Shown: piece after piece, positions 11,743-23,416 of the stretch | Position numbering within the stretch: the stretch's first letter is position 1 | Layout of the letters: each line of letters opens with the position of its first letter | Assembly: GCA_947172415.1 (NCBI GenBank) | Contig: OX359197.1 | Span: forward strand, 3,224,001 to 3,288,000 | Direction: 5' to 3' | Source of the DNA: Chondrosia reniformis | Lineage: Eukaryota > Porifera > Demospongiae > Chondrillida > Chondrillidae | DNA: 64,000 nt | Program-made: the position numbers and the translations under genes | Notes under the pieces: model-generated | What the model was told of the DNA's origin: nothing | Database searches by the model: none | The model's input: the letters and a program-made list of their open reading frames with translations, nothing else

Positions 11743-14119
11743 GATAGTACATACAACTAGTATATACAACTAGTAAATGCAACTAGCATCTAGTACACAT
11801 AACTGGGACCTTTCTAGTACCTAGTAAACTTAGTACTAGGACCTACTACTACTACATACAAGTAGTACATACAATTAGTACGTACAACTGTTAAATATAA
11901 CCAGTACTAGTACATACAACTAGTACATAACTAGTTCATTCAGCTAGCAGATTCCACTAGTACATACAATTAGTATATAACTAGTTCATATAACTAGTAC
12001 AAATAAGTAGTACTTACAACTAGAACATACAACTAGTACATACAACTAGTATATAATTAGTTCATATAACTAGTGCAAATAAGTAGTACTTACAACTAGA
12101 ACATACAACTAGTACATAAAACTAGAACATACAACTAGTAGATAAAAACTAGTTCTTACAACTAGTACAAACAACTTGTACCTACAATTTGTAACTACAA
12201 CTAGTACATACAACAAGTACACACAACTAGTAGATACAACTAGTACATATAATAAGAACATATATAGACATATAACTAGAACATATTATATAGTTCATAC
12301 AACTAGTACATACAACTAGTACATAAAACATATGCATACCGCTAGTACGTATAACTAGAACATAGACATGTAATTAGAATATCTAAATAGTACATACAAC
12401 TAGGACATACAACTAGTACATAAACCTAGTAAATACACATATAACTAGTACATACAACTACTACATACAACTAGTACTTACAACTAGTAACTACTACAAG
12501 TAAATATAACCAGTGCCAGTACATACAACTAGTGCATACAACAAATACATACATCTAGTAATGAGTACATACAACTGGTACATACCACAAGTAAGTAATA
12601 CATGCAGCTAGTACATACAACTAGTACATACAACTAGTACGTACCACTAGTAACTAGTGCATACAACTAGTACATAAAACTAGCATATACAACTACTACA
12701 TACAACCATTACCCATAACTAGTAAATACAACTAGTACATATATCTATACTCACAACTTGTCCATCCAAGTAGTAAATAAAACTAATAGATACAAATAGT
12801 ACTACAACTAGTACATACAACAAGTAAGTAGTACATACAGCTAGTGCATACAACTAGTACATACAACTAGTACATACAACTGGTACATACAACTAGAACT
12901 TACAACTAGTACGTTCAACTAATTAGTGGTATATACAACTAGTACATACAACGAGTACATACAACTAGTACACACATCTATGCATATAACTTATCCTTCC
13001 AATTAGTACATTCAACTAGTACATGTATTTAGTACATAACTAGGAAATATTATAATAGATACAACTAGTACATAATACTAGTTCACACAATTAGAATATA
13101 CAACTAGTATATGCAACTAGTACATTCAACTAGTCCATATAACTAGTACATACAGCTAGACCGTACGACTAGTACATACAACTAGTACATACATTTATAC
13201 ACACAACCAGTACATCCAACTAGTACATAAAACAAGTACATACAACCAGTACATACATCTAGTACATACAACTAGTACATAAAGCTAATACATAAAACTA
13301 AAACATACAACTAGTACATAATACTAGTTCACACAATTAGAACATACAACTAGTACATGCAACTAGTACATACAACTAGTACATACATCTATACATACAA
13401 CCAGTACATCCAACTAGTAAATTAAACAAGTGCATACAACCAGTACATACATCTAGTACATACAACTAGTTCATAAAGGTAATACATATAAACTGAAACA
13501 TACAACTAGTACATAATACTAGTTCACACAATTTGAACATACAACTAGTGCATGCAACTAGTACATACAACTAGTCCATATAAGTAGTACATACAGCTAG
13601 ACCGTACAACTAGTACATACATCTATACATACAACCAGTCCATCCAACTGGTACATAAAACAACTACATACAACCAGTACATACATCTAGTACATACAAC
13701 TAGTACATAAAGCTAATACATAAAACTAAAACATACAACTAGTACATAATACTAGTTCATACAATTAGAACATACAACTAGTACATGCAACTAGTACATA
13801 CAACTAGTCCATATGACTAGTATATACAGCTAGGCCGTACAACTAGTACATACAAATAGTACAGACATCTATACATACAACCAGTCCATCCAACTAGTAC
13901 ATAAAACAAGTGCATACAACCAGTACATACATCTAGTACATACAACTAGTACATAAAGCTAATACATAAAACTAAAACATACAACTAGTATACAATTAGT
14001 ACATACAACCAGTACATGAAACTAGTACATACAACTTGTACATGCACATATAAAAAGTACATATAAATAGTCCATACAAATAGTACATACAACTAGGAAA
14101 CACATATAAATAATACATA
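11743..14119 (-). repeat. 13-bp satellite with ~195-245-bp higher-order units
   Basis: Minus-polarity array. From about 13,070 to 13,985 a longer unit is repeated four times, marked by ACATAATACTAGTTCAC/T at 13,070, 13,316, 13,510 and 13,744. Each is followed by ACAATTAGAACATACAACTA, an ACATCTATACATACAACCAG run and AAAGCTAATACATA. An earlier pair at about 12,040-12,090 repeats GCAAATAAGTAGTACTTACA. Confidence 0.88.
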
Positions 14120-14150
14120 TAGTTCATTTCACCATAAAGTTACCAAATGC
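14120..14150 (+). repeat. left TIR of the 9.3-kb transposon
   Basis: TAGTTCATTTCACCATAAAG followed by TTACCAAATG. It pairs with the reverse complement of 23,386-23,416 with two mismatches over the first 28 bases; TA lies just outside. Confidence 0.88.
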
Positions 14151-14578
14151 AGATATTACACCAATAAGTGATGACAGCCAAAAAAGTGACCAAAATACTG
14201 TTATTGAAGCACTTTTAAATCATAAAATTGTCGAAAAGGTGTTTAGGCTGATATTTTTTATGCGAGTTGCGTTTCCATAGCGATGCATTGATGATGCAAT
14301 CACATCTAGTAGAGGAAGAAAAAATGTCTTTTCTTTCGATTTGTAGGAATTTAAAGCTTTTGGGACACACTCAGGTGCATTAAGGACTGTCCAGCTTGTT
14401 TGGGCAACTTCCTGCTACGCACAGGCTAATGGTTTATGTTGTGGTCAGCTTAAGTAAATATTTTCTTTTCCTGTGCATGATGTCATAATTAGTAAAATAA
14501 AATGGTGGATGAATGGCCAGTAAATTGTTTGTGTTTCTGTAAGTATTGGAAGTTTTGTTTAGGTTACTGTGTTTTCAG
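14151..14578. other. left subterminal non-coding region
   Basis: AT-rich, no convincing protein. A plus-strand frame at 14,502-14,693 lies partly opposite the last exon of the minus-strand gene and shows no conserved features. CAAAAAAGTGACCAAAAT at about 14,180 echoes the inner TIR sequence (GTGACCAAAT) and may be a subterminal transposase site. Confidence 0.5.
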
Positions 14579-17500
14579 CTATATTCTAATGTTCCATGTA
14601 CGTAGTAAGGCTTTGATTCTCTTTATTTTTTTGTACTTTTCCTCCCAATCTGGTGTCAGAGTATTTGGAAGAATACCATATTGCTTGAAGTGACTCTGTT
14701 CATAATCCCTTACCTGTTGTACAAGTAAATGATAAGTTTTGAGGACTTGTGTCTGTAAACCAGCTAGCAATAGATCATGTTGTCGGTAATGGTTGCTATA
14801 GTGGGTGGAACTACTGTCTTTTAAGCTACTTCGTATGTCATCATACTGCATGAGCTCACTAGAGCTACCAATAATTTCAGAAATTATCCTGGAGTGGCTG
14901 GATTTCAGAAGAGGAGGTGATGATGACTCTATAATGAAATTGAAAAGGTTTTATGCATGTATTGTCATTTTAGCTGGTATTTTACTCACCTTCCTTATCA
15001 GAAATCTCGGCTTGAATTAAAAGGTTGTCATTGACAAATGTAATGTCATTGTCATTGTTTTCGGCTATATTTGATATGGAGGAAAGAATATGATGAAATT
15101 GAATCTCTTTGTAATTATATGTCTATGCATGACCGAATGCATACATTCTTTACTGATTCATATTATATATGTACACATAGGTACCTAAAGTCTTGAAGTC
15201 TTGATGTCTTCCTTCAATTTCTTGCACATCATCTTCGCTATCGTCACTGGAGCAAAACTCTACTGATTGTGCATCTTCAGATAGATGTGGTGTCCGCATG
15301 TTTAGAGTGATTGGCTGTGTGCTGGCACCAGATGAGGTAGGTGTAGACATAACCATTTGTGCTACATGAGTACTAGTTGTAGGGCTAGTGGAAGGGCTTT
15401 CATTTGCTGGAAAAGGGAAGAAGACCTTTTCTGTAGGAAAGCCTAGGTTGTTGTAGAGCTGTATGTAAGGGGTGGGGAGGGTTATGCGATTCTGCAGAAT
15501 GTTGTCCCAGTGTTTAACTTTGATGTCGTTAAGCTGCTTTTGGGATAAGTTTCTGAAGTTCTGCAGAGGTGGACCTTGTGGATGAATGTTGGGATGCTGC
15601 TCTCCATCAAAAAAGTGATATGTGTTGTTAGTCTGTGTCCACCAAACCCCTTCACCTTTGGATAAGTATGGAGAGATTCTCTTTAAATGGACCGGCCAGC
15701 TTCTCATTCGATTAGCTATAAAGTTCTTGGGGATAGAAGTGCCGGCATAAGGTTTCAGACTTCTGGCAGCTCTGACAACCTTGGTTTCCTTTACCTTCAC
15801 ATTCCCTTGGTTTAGTAGAACTTGTAGCCGAATGAACACCTGATTGAGCACATTTTGTGGTTGCCTGTTGGTACAAATTTCTGCTATTCTCCTAACTTGT
15901 CCAAACAAACGTTCCTCAAATTCTGTGTTGCAGGACTTCAAAGAAAGAAGCTCAAACTGAGGGGCTGCATGACAGGAAATGTCATGCAGGTATGAACCAA
16001 ATAGCTTCTGGCATGTGATGGAATGAGGTTGAGGTATTAGGGATAAAAGTAGTTCATGGTGGTACCAAGTGCAGTTATACAGCTGTAGAATGGACCGAGG
16101 AGTACGCTTCTCATCTGCAAGGTAACTGAGCTGAGCAATATGCACAGCACTTTCAATGAATGCTTCAATTTCAGTAGAAACTTTGCCAGAAAGGAACTTA
16201 CAGAGCACAATGGCAGTGGCACGCAAATCAGCACCTGTAACCTTTTCCTTTCGGAGGCATGTGCTAAGAAGTTGGTTAACATTAGCCTTAATGGTTTCAG
16301 GTAGAATGTGTGGTAACTCAGCAAAGAGGTTGATAAGATGGCCTTTGATTCCATGAAGTGGTTCAAAGTCACTGATGGCATAGTGTTGTAGGTTAAGTTC
16401 CTCTAGGCTGCCCTTGGGGTTGGTAATAAGCAACAAGGGAACACGCTGCAAACCTCCTAAATGTTTAGCTAGGCGTTTCCTTGCTACTTTTCCATCACCA
16501 CCTGAATCAAGATGTCGTGTTGCTAACTCTTGGCGAACATCTTGTATGGATAATTCTGCAAATGGCCTCACGCACAGCCTCTTTCCTCCATGTATACCTG
16601 CAAGAACATGGGCCTGGATGTCCTGTAATGATCGATAAGGTAACTGATTGCACCGAGCCAAATCTATGAAGGAGCCTATCTCTATGCCACAAGAACCACA
16701 CTTGTAGTTTCCCTCCTAACTGGCAACCTCCTTCCATCCACTGGGCAACTTTGTCTCAAATAAAAAATCTCAGGACATCTGAGAGCTCTATACCCTGTGT
16801 AGTACATAATGTTTCTGTGTTCCATTCCTTTAGGCAGTCTACTCTGTCTGCAGCTAGGGCAATATTATCAGCTGCAGATGATGATCCTGCTGCAAGAATG
16901 TGAACATAAGGCCTTTCAACAGCTGCTTGCACATCCACAGATTCACCTATATAATAATTAATTCAGTAAGTCATGTATTTTGTATAGCAATCATAAATGT
17001 TAAACATTAATACAAGTACTAGGTTTTACCATATACTATACTAACCTGTAAGTGCTTTATACTCAGCATTGGTGTAATATGTTGCGCTATTATATACTTC
17101 CTTGCAGGTAACCAGTATGAAACCGCAGCCACACACAGTTGAATGGTCATGCCAGAGAGCGAAGTAACGAAGGGCCAACTGTTTTACTATGAACTGATGT
17201 AGTTCATTGTCTGACATTGGATCTCCTACACAATTGAACATGACTTCTAGTTCAGTCCTGTCTTTTGCTAAGAGAAGCTCCTTGTTACATAGCCGCATGT
17301 ATTGGAAGTGATCCTTCAGTGATTGCTTGCGTATTTCTAGTAGGGGCTTCTTCCTTCCTATAATAGTCTCCTTAATCTCCTCTGTTCCATGCCTTACACG
17401 AGTGATGTCATAGGGGGCACAGGGCTCACCTAAGCACAGTTCACCTAATTTCAGATGAACCAGGATGGGTGAAACCCCATGTACGCAAGCAGCTATAACA

Positions 17501-18713
17501 TGCACATATTGCAATTTGTCATGAAAATGTTATATCTAACCTGATTGTATCATATCTACCCAGGTACTCTTCAGCACTTTCTTGCTTGGTCCACAGCCCA
17601 CACTGATACTGCTTCCTGGTAACCTCCATTTCCTTGCTCGAATACGCCTGGTTGATAGTGAATCCAAGGCAACTGTGTCAATACCATTTTTTATGGCAGT
17701 TTCTTTCAGAACTTGTCCACTGTTGGAACCAGGTATGCCCATTTTTTTGGACTCAATGGACCAATTTATCTTGGTGTCTGATGGCCAGTTCCTCAACATG
17801 TCCATTGCAGTTGGAATGTCCCAGTGCATGTTGATTTTTGATGGTGAATGTGATTTCACCTTACCACATTCTTGTGGTCTTTCAAAATATTGTTGTTGCC
17901 TCCTCTTTAAATATGAAGATACAGATGCTCTGCTATCACCCAGGATTTGTCTTGGAATAATTGCATTAAGTACGGCATTCTCCTTGTCCCGAACTTGTCT
18001 CTCTCTCTTTCTGCTGGCAGCACGCACTTCACTCCTATTTGGTTTCTTTTGTAGGTGCATCTCAGGGCATAATGTGACTACCGAATGAACAAAAGAATGG
18101 CCAAACCTATCCTGTAGTGGACAAAAGTGTATATGTAGGTAAATCATAACTATTGTTACCTTAAAGGTCAAATATATACCTCATGATATGTATTGACATA
18201 GTTTAGTGCTTGTCTGGTCACAGCCCTCTCATTCTTTCTGGATGATGAAGCACTCTCATATATGGAAGGTAGGTCAGGCTTAAGTGGTGGCCCTGGAAAT
18301 GCCTCTTGTGGTGTAAATGTTGAATGGCACAAGCCATACATTTCTGCAATGAATGCCTGGCCTTCTCGTCTGCCTTCAGCTTCCTCCATTTAGCATGTGA
18401 GAATGCCATTAGATACTCCTGCTTTTTACATTGAGAATGCCAATTACTACTGAAAGCATCAAGAATAACTTTGCATCGTGCCTCAAATAGTGGTGGTCGT
18501 TTTGTTGTAGTAGCTTCATAAAAACCATTGGGAATTCCAAAAGATGGTAAGTTGAATAGTTTTTGAAACGTTTCTGCTCTAAGCTTATTATCAACTATTC
18601 TTGCTGATTTTCCCTTTTTACCTGCAGCAAGTTCTGCTGTGATTTCCTTCACAGCACACCTTGCAAAGCCACAGTTGAATTGAAGGAGGACTGGAGTTTG
18701 GCCATATCTGCAA
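14579..18713 (-). pseudogene. large multi-exon transposon-borne gene, EPLHGIKGH motif
   Basis: Function unknown. Minus-strand exons that splice in frame: 18,713-18,180; 18,111-17,541; 17,444-17,046; 16,946-15,185; 15,064-14,990; 14,928-14,579. Every intron starts GT and ends AG (68, 96, 99, 120 and 61 bp); the first is phase 0 and the other four phase 1. The joined product is about 1,200 residues. Landmarks: KINWSIESKKMGIPGSNSGQ then VLKE, RKWRLPGSSIS, GELCLGEPCAPYDITRVRHG across a splice, YFALWHDHSTVCGCG, RPYVHILAAGSSS, a zinc-type YKCGSCG, DFEPLHGIKGHLINLFAELP, NTEFEERLFGQVRRIAEIC and an acidic tail. From memory this resembles uncharacterised proteins recurrent in cnidarian and sponge genomes; I know no assigned activity. 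Lesions: a frameshift near 18,320, TGA at 16,756-16,758 (GGA expected) and an extra A near 16,709. The first exon may be missing. Confidence 0.75.
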
Positions 18714-20261
18714 CATTCAAGAAATAGTCAAGGAAGATACTGACTGTAGCCACATTTGTATACATTTAATTGCATGCAATTGTAACATGAATAAAAAGAA
18801 ATTAAATGTTTTTAATTCGATCATATATAAACGTATACGTACGTATATATGGACTATATATACATATACGTATATACGAACTATACATAATACGTACGTA
18901 TATACGACTATACTATGTGGCCGTATTAAACACGTAATATTTCATTTCCTTACCTTTGCTTCCGATTCAATATAATAGCATATATACTAAACGAATACAG
19001 CAGTGTTCTTATAGGGATTCCCGCCTTGTAACGACTTCCCGCCTCCGAGTCACATGACATTTTATAATTGTTATTTCCTGTAATGGCGGAGCAGAGCTAA
19101 GATTTTTCAGAAGTGAATCTGAAGCGGCTATGAAGGAATCGGTCTAGGATCATACTTTTGCTACCGAAGTTTAGAGAATTTTTAGTTTATTATTTTGGAT
19201 TAGGTGCTTCTTCATACGAGCCTTCGCTACCGCAAGAAGTAAGATTTTCTGTCAGAATGTGTCTCCTTTACAGGAGAATTTATCTCGCTCTCAAAGTAGG
19301 GACGTTCTAAAGAATGCACTTAAGGTATATTAAACATAACATCAAAATAACAAAGTAAGTGCAAAAATAATGTTAATTTGAAGTGATCTAAGTTGCCGCA
19401 TTTTACGCAAATGCGATAAAATGTACGGTCCAACTTTGATGGATTCTTCATCACTACGTGTTAAGCTCCATTGATTCAGAAACCTGTCTACAATCGTCTA
19501 AAGAGAGTACACCTTTGAGGCAAATACAGGAGGGCATTAAGCTGCAGTAAAAGAAGAAAACAGTATAAAATATAAAATATAAATGATTACGCAATCTCTT
19601 GTGACAGGCCTTAACACACCTGAGCATTTGTAAGTTGAATAAAGTATCAATTTATAGATTAGGCAGTCCTTTATAATCGCAAGTATGCTTAAGCGATTCA
19701 AAGGAAGGAAAGAGAAGTTATTGACCTACATGCGCCAAGCTGAGAAATTTCTTTAGTAAGAAGTTATATTATTGCCCATTTAGTGCTTTATTCTTTAGAT
19801 AATGATATTTAACAGATTCTGGAGTAGGTTTAAGTCGATTTGTCCTTTTCAATGGAGACATGAGCCGCAATATATTCATAAACATTTTCGGGTAAGTTCT
19901 CTTAGCTAATAGTTAGTGAACTGGCAATAAAAGTGCTAAATTAGTGTTAGTTCAGCTTCTAAGATGTCTCTAAGGTCCATGCAATAAAATATTTTGTCCA
20001 TGTAGTAAATGTTGATCTACGGAGAAGGAAAGAAATATAATAATGACTGTGATTTAGATGATCATGATGTTGACTTCATACCTTTAATTAGTAATGTACA
20101 AAGTAAGTTCAAATTATTCTGGGTGTGCCTTGTAGATCTTGACCTACAAAATTGACAACGAAACAACAACTAGTACTGTAGCTCACAAACTATAGGCAAT
20201 TCAGCTAGACATATGAAAGTATACGTATATCTACATGTTAATGTTTTTATATGCATACATT
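18714..20261. other. intergenic region between the two transposon genes
   Basis: About 1.5 kb without convincing coding signal. At 18,820-18,920 there is an alternating pyrimidine-purine tract rich in GTATACGTACGTATATA. At about 19,030-19,110 a GC-richer patch (CCCGCCTCCGAGTCACATGA, ATGGCGGAGCAGAG) looks like a promoter or 5' UTR for the gene to its left. The rest is AT-rich with no repeat I recognise. Confidence 0.5.
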
Positions 20262-22804
20262 ATTTTTACCTGTTTATCAGCTTCATTGCCTGTCAACATT
20301 ACTTCTATGTAGGCTTTATGATAATCGCGAACGTTTCAAAAGTATTGTCTAATCATATCAACAGTGACAGATTCTAGCTCAATTGGCACAGTTTCCCTCA
20401 ATCCATTCATTGTATAGTTACAGTTGGATCTTGCATATTGTTTGGCTTTACCCCAGCATCTCTCAATGGGGTTGAGCTCTGGGTGAAACTATATAGCAGA
20501 GGTAAGTGAGATACCATTATATGCATATATACATACATTTATATGTATGTTGTAGGTTGTATACATTTATGTAATGTATATTCTTGTACCTTGGGAGAAA
20601 ATTGACATCGATGATTTTTGATTTCAAGTACGCTTCAACACTGCTGACTTCATTCTTCTAATCCTTGAATTGCTGAAGCCTATGAACCATATCAATCTTC
20701 ACCAGTGGTGTCCACACCCCTCTCTCGCGAAACCAGCTATAACCCCTTAGGAGTACCAGTTGGTAGACACATCTCCTGTTAATTGCCATTAGGTAAACTC
20801 CCATCCCGCATAACTGGCTGATTTCCACCTGGCTTTACATTCATTCGTGTGGCTACTAATGCGTTGTCATTATATGCCTGGTGACCACTGCTGTGGTCAA
20901 AAATCCATACCAGATCATATTTTTCTCTTGGATACTTGAATTGGACTATCATTGCTGCTGCTTTAATTTGATTTATGAACTTAGCATTGTCCCAATAGCC
21001 ATCTCTCTGATGTTCGGTAATCCTTCTGGCTTCCTTTGGGCAAAAGGGATATTCTCGTTGCACAGCTCTGTGCTCTTCATCAGTAAGAAGGAGATAGCCA
21101 GAAAACTCATCAATAAAATCGCTTACCATAGTACCTTACCCTTTGCCTTTTGGTCAAACCTCACTAATACCACATGGATCCACCCTAACGGATGGTTTGG
21201 CATCATAGGCATTAAAAGTTGTCTTGTCATGATATATGAATACCACATCTTTTGTCTTTGAATTGCTGCCACAGTTCCATGATGGTATGTTGTCTTCACA
21301 TGTGGGTGGAGGTAAATGGGATGCCTCAAAAATCCTTACCTTCTTTAAATACAGCTTTGTGTATTCTACCACGTCTTCCCTCTCATGGCCATCTGCGTAA
21401 ACCCTGCTTGTATCGTCTGTGAGTAAATTCTAACCTTTTCATATACCTAAAGGCAGTAGCTTCTGAAACCTTCTTTCTAATGGTATCTGGGAACTCCAGC
21501 TTTTGAAGATATTCATTTAACTATGACTGAAATCTCTTGTGAGTCAGGTTGAATTTTCTGTCATGAACTTTCTCCCTCAGCCATCTGACAGCTTTTCTGG
21601 TGACATCTTCTTGATCTAGTACAGTATCTCTTTTGTACTTACCCCTTTCAGAAGTTGCAAATTCACCTCCATTTCTACAGTATTGCCGTACCCATTTGTA
21701 GATGGTATGTCTAAAATATCCCAATGCTAAACCAGCACTCTGAGCTGCCTTGGTCTTGTCTGGTTCATACATCTTGTCCAAATGGTGATATAACAGAACT
21801 GCTATTTCCTTACGATACTTTGATGGCATTGTCTTCATCCAATCAGTCAAATGAGGCACTGAATCATCTAAGTTGAAATCATCCTCATCCTTGCTACTGG
21901 TCTCTCCACTTTCAACTTCCTGTATATATATTTAAAAAAATACATTTTACATTTACAATTACTACTTGTGGTGAAATCACTAGTACTGTACTAGCCAGCC
22001 TGAAATTGGGCTGTTGGATTTGTTAATAAACAAAATGCTTTGACCCCAATCCAGGGGTCTTCATCAGTTGTAATGATCTGCGTACAAGGCAAGCACTCTT
22101 TGGTACCCCTAGATTGGGGTCAAAACGTTTGGTTTATTAACAAATCCAATTGCCCGACTAATGTAGCATCAGAGATTTCACCATGTCAATACCTAGCCAC
22201 ACAGAAATCTTAAGAAATTATTAATTGTTTAATATTGTTACATCCTATAGGAAAAGCAAGCTCAGGATTCAAGATTCAACTGACATTTTAATTTGTAACT
22301 TTATAAACCTGCTGTAAATTATTTAATTTGTAAATTTATATATAATATGCATTGCACGTTCATGTGCTATATACTGAACATACACAGGCAAGTTAATAAA
22401 GAATTTTATTGTATATGGATGCATGTGGCCTGTAAACTAACTTCTGAATCAAGATCAGAAGTTGAGAAGGGACCATGTTGAAGTAACAAACTCTCTTCTG
22501 CCTCCCCACTTAAGCTGCTAGGTAAGTCATCTGGAGTGTTTTGCCATATGGGATTCTGGTTTGCAATGGGACTAGTACTAGCATGGAATAGGACTGTTGG
22601 TTGTGGATTGAAGCATTTATTCATGGCTTTATATCTTCTGGGAGTACGCTTTCTTTTGCCTTTCCATGGTGCTTGAGGTGAACTCAATTTCAAATTAATT
22701 GAATTACAACTGCTAGGCCTTGGAGTCGATTGCAGATTGCTTCGCAAAACCGAATTATCATGATGGCTGTCAGCGTTCTTTCTTTCTTCCGTATTATCAG
22801 ACAT
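20262..22804 (-). pseudogene. Tc1/IS630-like DDE transposase, heavily decayed
   Basis: It would cut and paste the 9.3-kb element at TA sites. Exons on the minus strand: 22,804-22,442 (N-terminal, basic KGKRKRTPRRYKA), 21,919-20,590 and 20,488 to about 20,262; introns 21,920-22,441 (phase 0) and 20,489-20,589. Middle exon: a helix-turn-helix-like N-terminal part (GYFRHTIYKWVRQY), VFIYHDKTTFNA with the first catalytic D (an E usually follows it; K here), MVSDFIDEFSGYLLLTDEEH, and VWIFDHSSGH with the second D, then RMNVKPGGNQPVMRD. Last exon: FHPELNPIERCWGKAKQYAR, with the third acidic residue in LNPIE as in Tc1-type enzymes. Lesions include TAG at 21,521, a frameshift near 21,420, TAA at 21,136-21,138, more shifts and stops between 21,190 and 20,620, and TGA at 20,336-20,338. 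Confidence 0.82.
22010..22158. repeat. foldback insertion in the transposase intron
   Basis: Arms GGATTTGTTAATAAACAAAA then TGCTTTGACCCCAATC, and the inverse GATTGGGGTCAAAACGTTTG then GTTTATTAACAAATCC, about 55 bp each. The left arm read on the minus strand gives CTGATGAAGACCCCTGGATT then GGGGTCAAAGC, matching the tail motif of the Penelope-like elements. This suggests a retroelement terminus that inserted as an inverted pair. Confidence 0.75.
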
Positions 22805-22920
22805 GGTGAGCTTTTAAACACCTTAAGGATCCTTATTAGAGTTGTTACGCTATTGTGATAGTCGATATTTGCTACAAAAGCTTTTCCAAAGATGAAAAAG
22901 ATTACGAATTTAAAGATCGA

Positions 22921-23055
22921 AAAGCACCTTAGTACAAAAAGCTTCAAAGCACCTCCCGTAAACGCAGACTACTTTTATCTGAATGGGAAACATTCAGATA
23001 AAAGCAGTCTGCATTTACGGGAGGTGCTTTGAAGCTTTTTGTACTAAGGTGCTTT
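22921..23055. repeat. near-perfect 135-bp hairpin
   Basis: Arms run AAAGCACCTTAGTACAAAAA, GCTTCAAAGCACCTCCCGTA and so on to TTTTATCTGAATG, then reverse with about three differences; the loop is GGAAA. It lies 360 bp inside the right TIR of the 9.3-kb element and upstream of the transposase start. It could be a small foldback element or a structure belonging to the transposon. Confidence 0.9.
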
Positions 23056-23385
23056 ACTTCTTCCGATGGGTAACTAAAAAAACGCTGAATTTAAGGCTCC
23101 TTCTTAGCATTTAAAGCTGTACATAAACCTAAAATATTATCCTGCTTAACATTGTGTGCGTCATCGTTGCGTTTTCACTAGTGTTATGCCTCATTATATA
23201 TGCAAACGTGACAAACGTCTCAAATCTGATTCGCCGATATAGTTACACCTTTGGAGTCCTTTCTCCCGAACGAAATGAGATACTTCACATCCAAAAACAT
23301 CATCACTCAGCTTAATACATTCTCTATCAAATGGTATATATTATGGTACCAACTATTGCTAACTTTACCTAGATTAGCTTTAAAG
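23056..23385. other. right subterminal non-coding region
   Basis: No coding frame. It contains short CpG-bearing pieces (GTGTGCGTCATCGTTGCGTT) and TTTAAAGAAATTTGG running into the TIR. Confidence 0.5.
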
Positions 23386-23416
23386 AAATTTGGTCACTTT
23401 ATGATGAAATGAACTA
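23386..23416 (-). repeat. right TIR of the 9.3-kb transposon
   Basis: Inverse of the left terminus: ATTTGGTCACTTTATGATGA then AATGAACTA, followed by TA. Confidence 0.88.

Larger units (their letters stand above)
14120..23416 (-). mobile_element. 9.3-kb two-gene DNA transposon, Tc1/IS630-like
   Basis: The left end reads TA|TAGTTCATTTCACCATAAAG then TTACCAAAT. The right end in reverse reads TA|TAGTTCATTTCATCATAAAG then TGACCAAAT. That is 26 of 28 terminal bases matching, with TA on both outer sides as in the Tc1/mariner/IS630 superfamily. No satellite unit occurs inside, and satellite resumes directly at both ends. Two genes lie inside on the minus strand: a DDE transposase (22,804 to about 20,262) and a large multi-exon gene of unknown function (18,713 to 14,579). 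The end pattern recurs in a small deleted relative at 43,589-44,958. Nine kilobases and a second gene are unusual for this superfamily. I see no internal TIR pair that would make the second gene a nested insertion, but I cannot exclude one. Confidence 0.8.

Noticed and set aside
17582..18088. 168-codon plus-strand frame
   Set aside because: Lies opposite an exon that splices in frame and contains conserved landmarks on the minus strand.
20881..21261. 126-codon plus-strand frame
   Set aside because: Antisense to the DDE transposase core; hydrophobic shadow translation.
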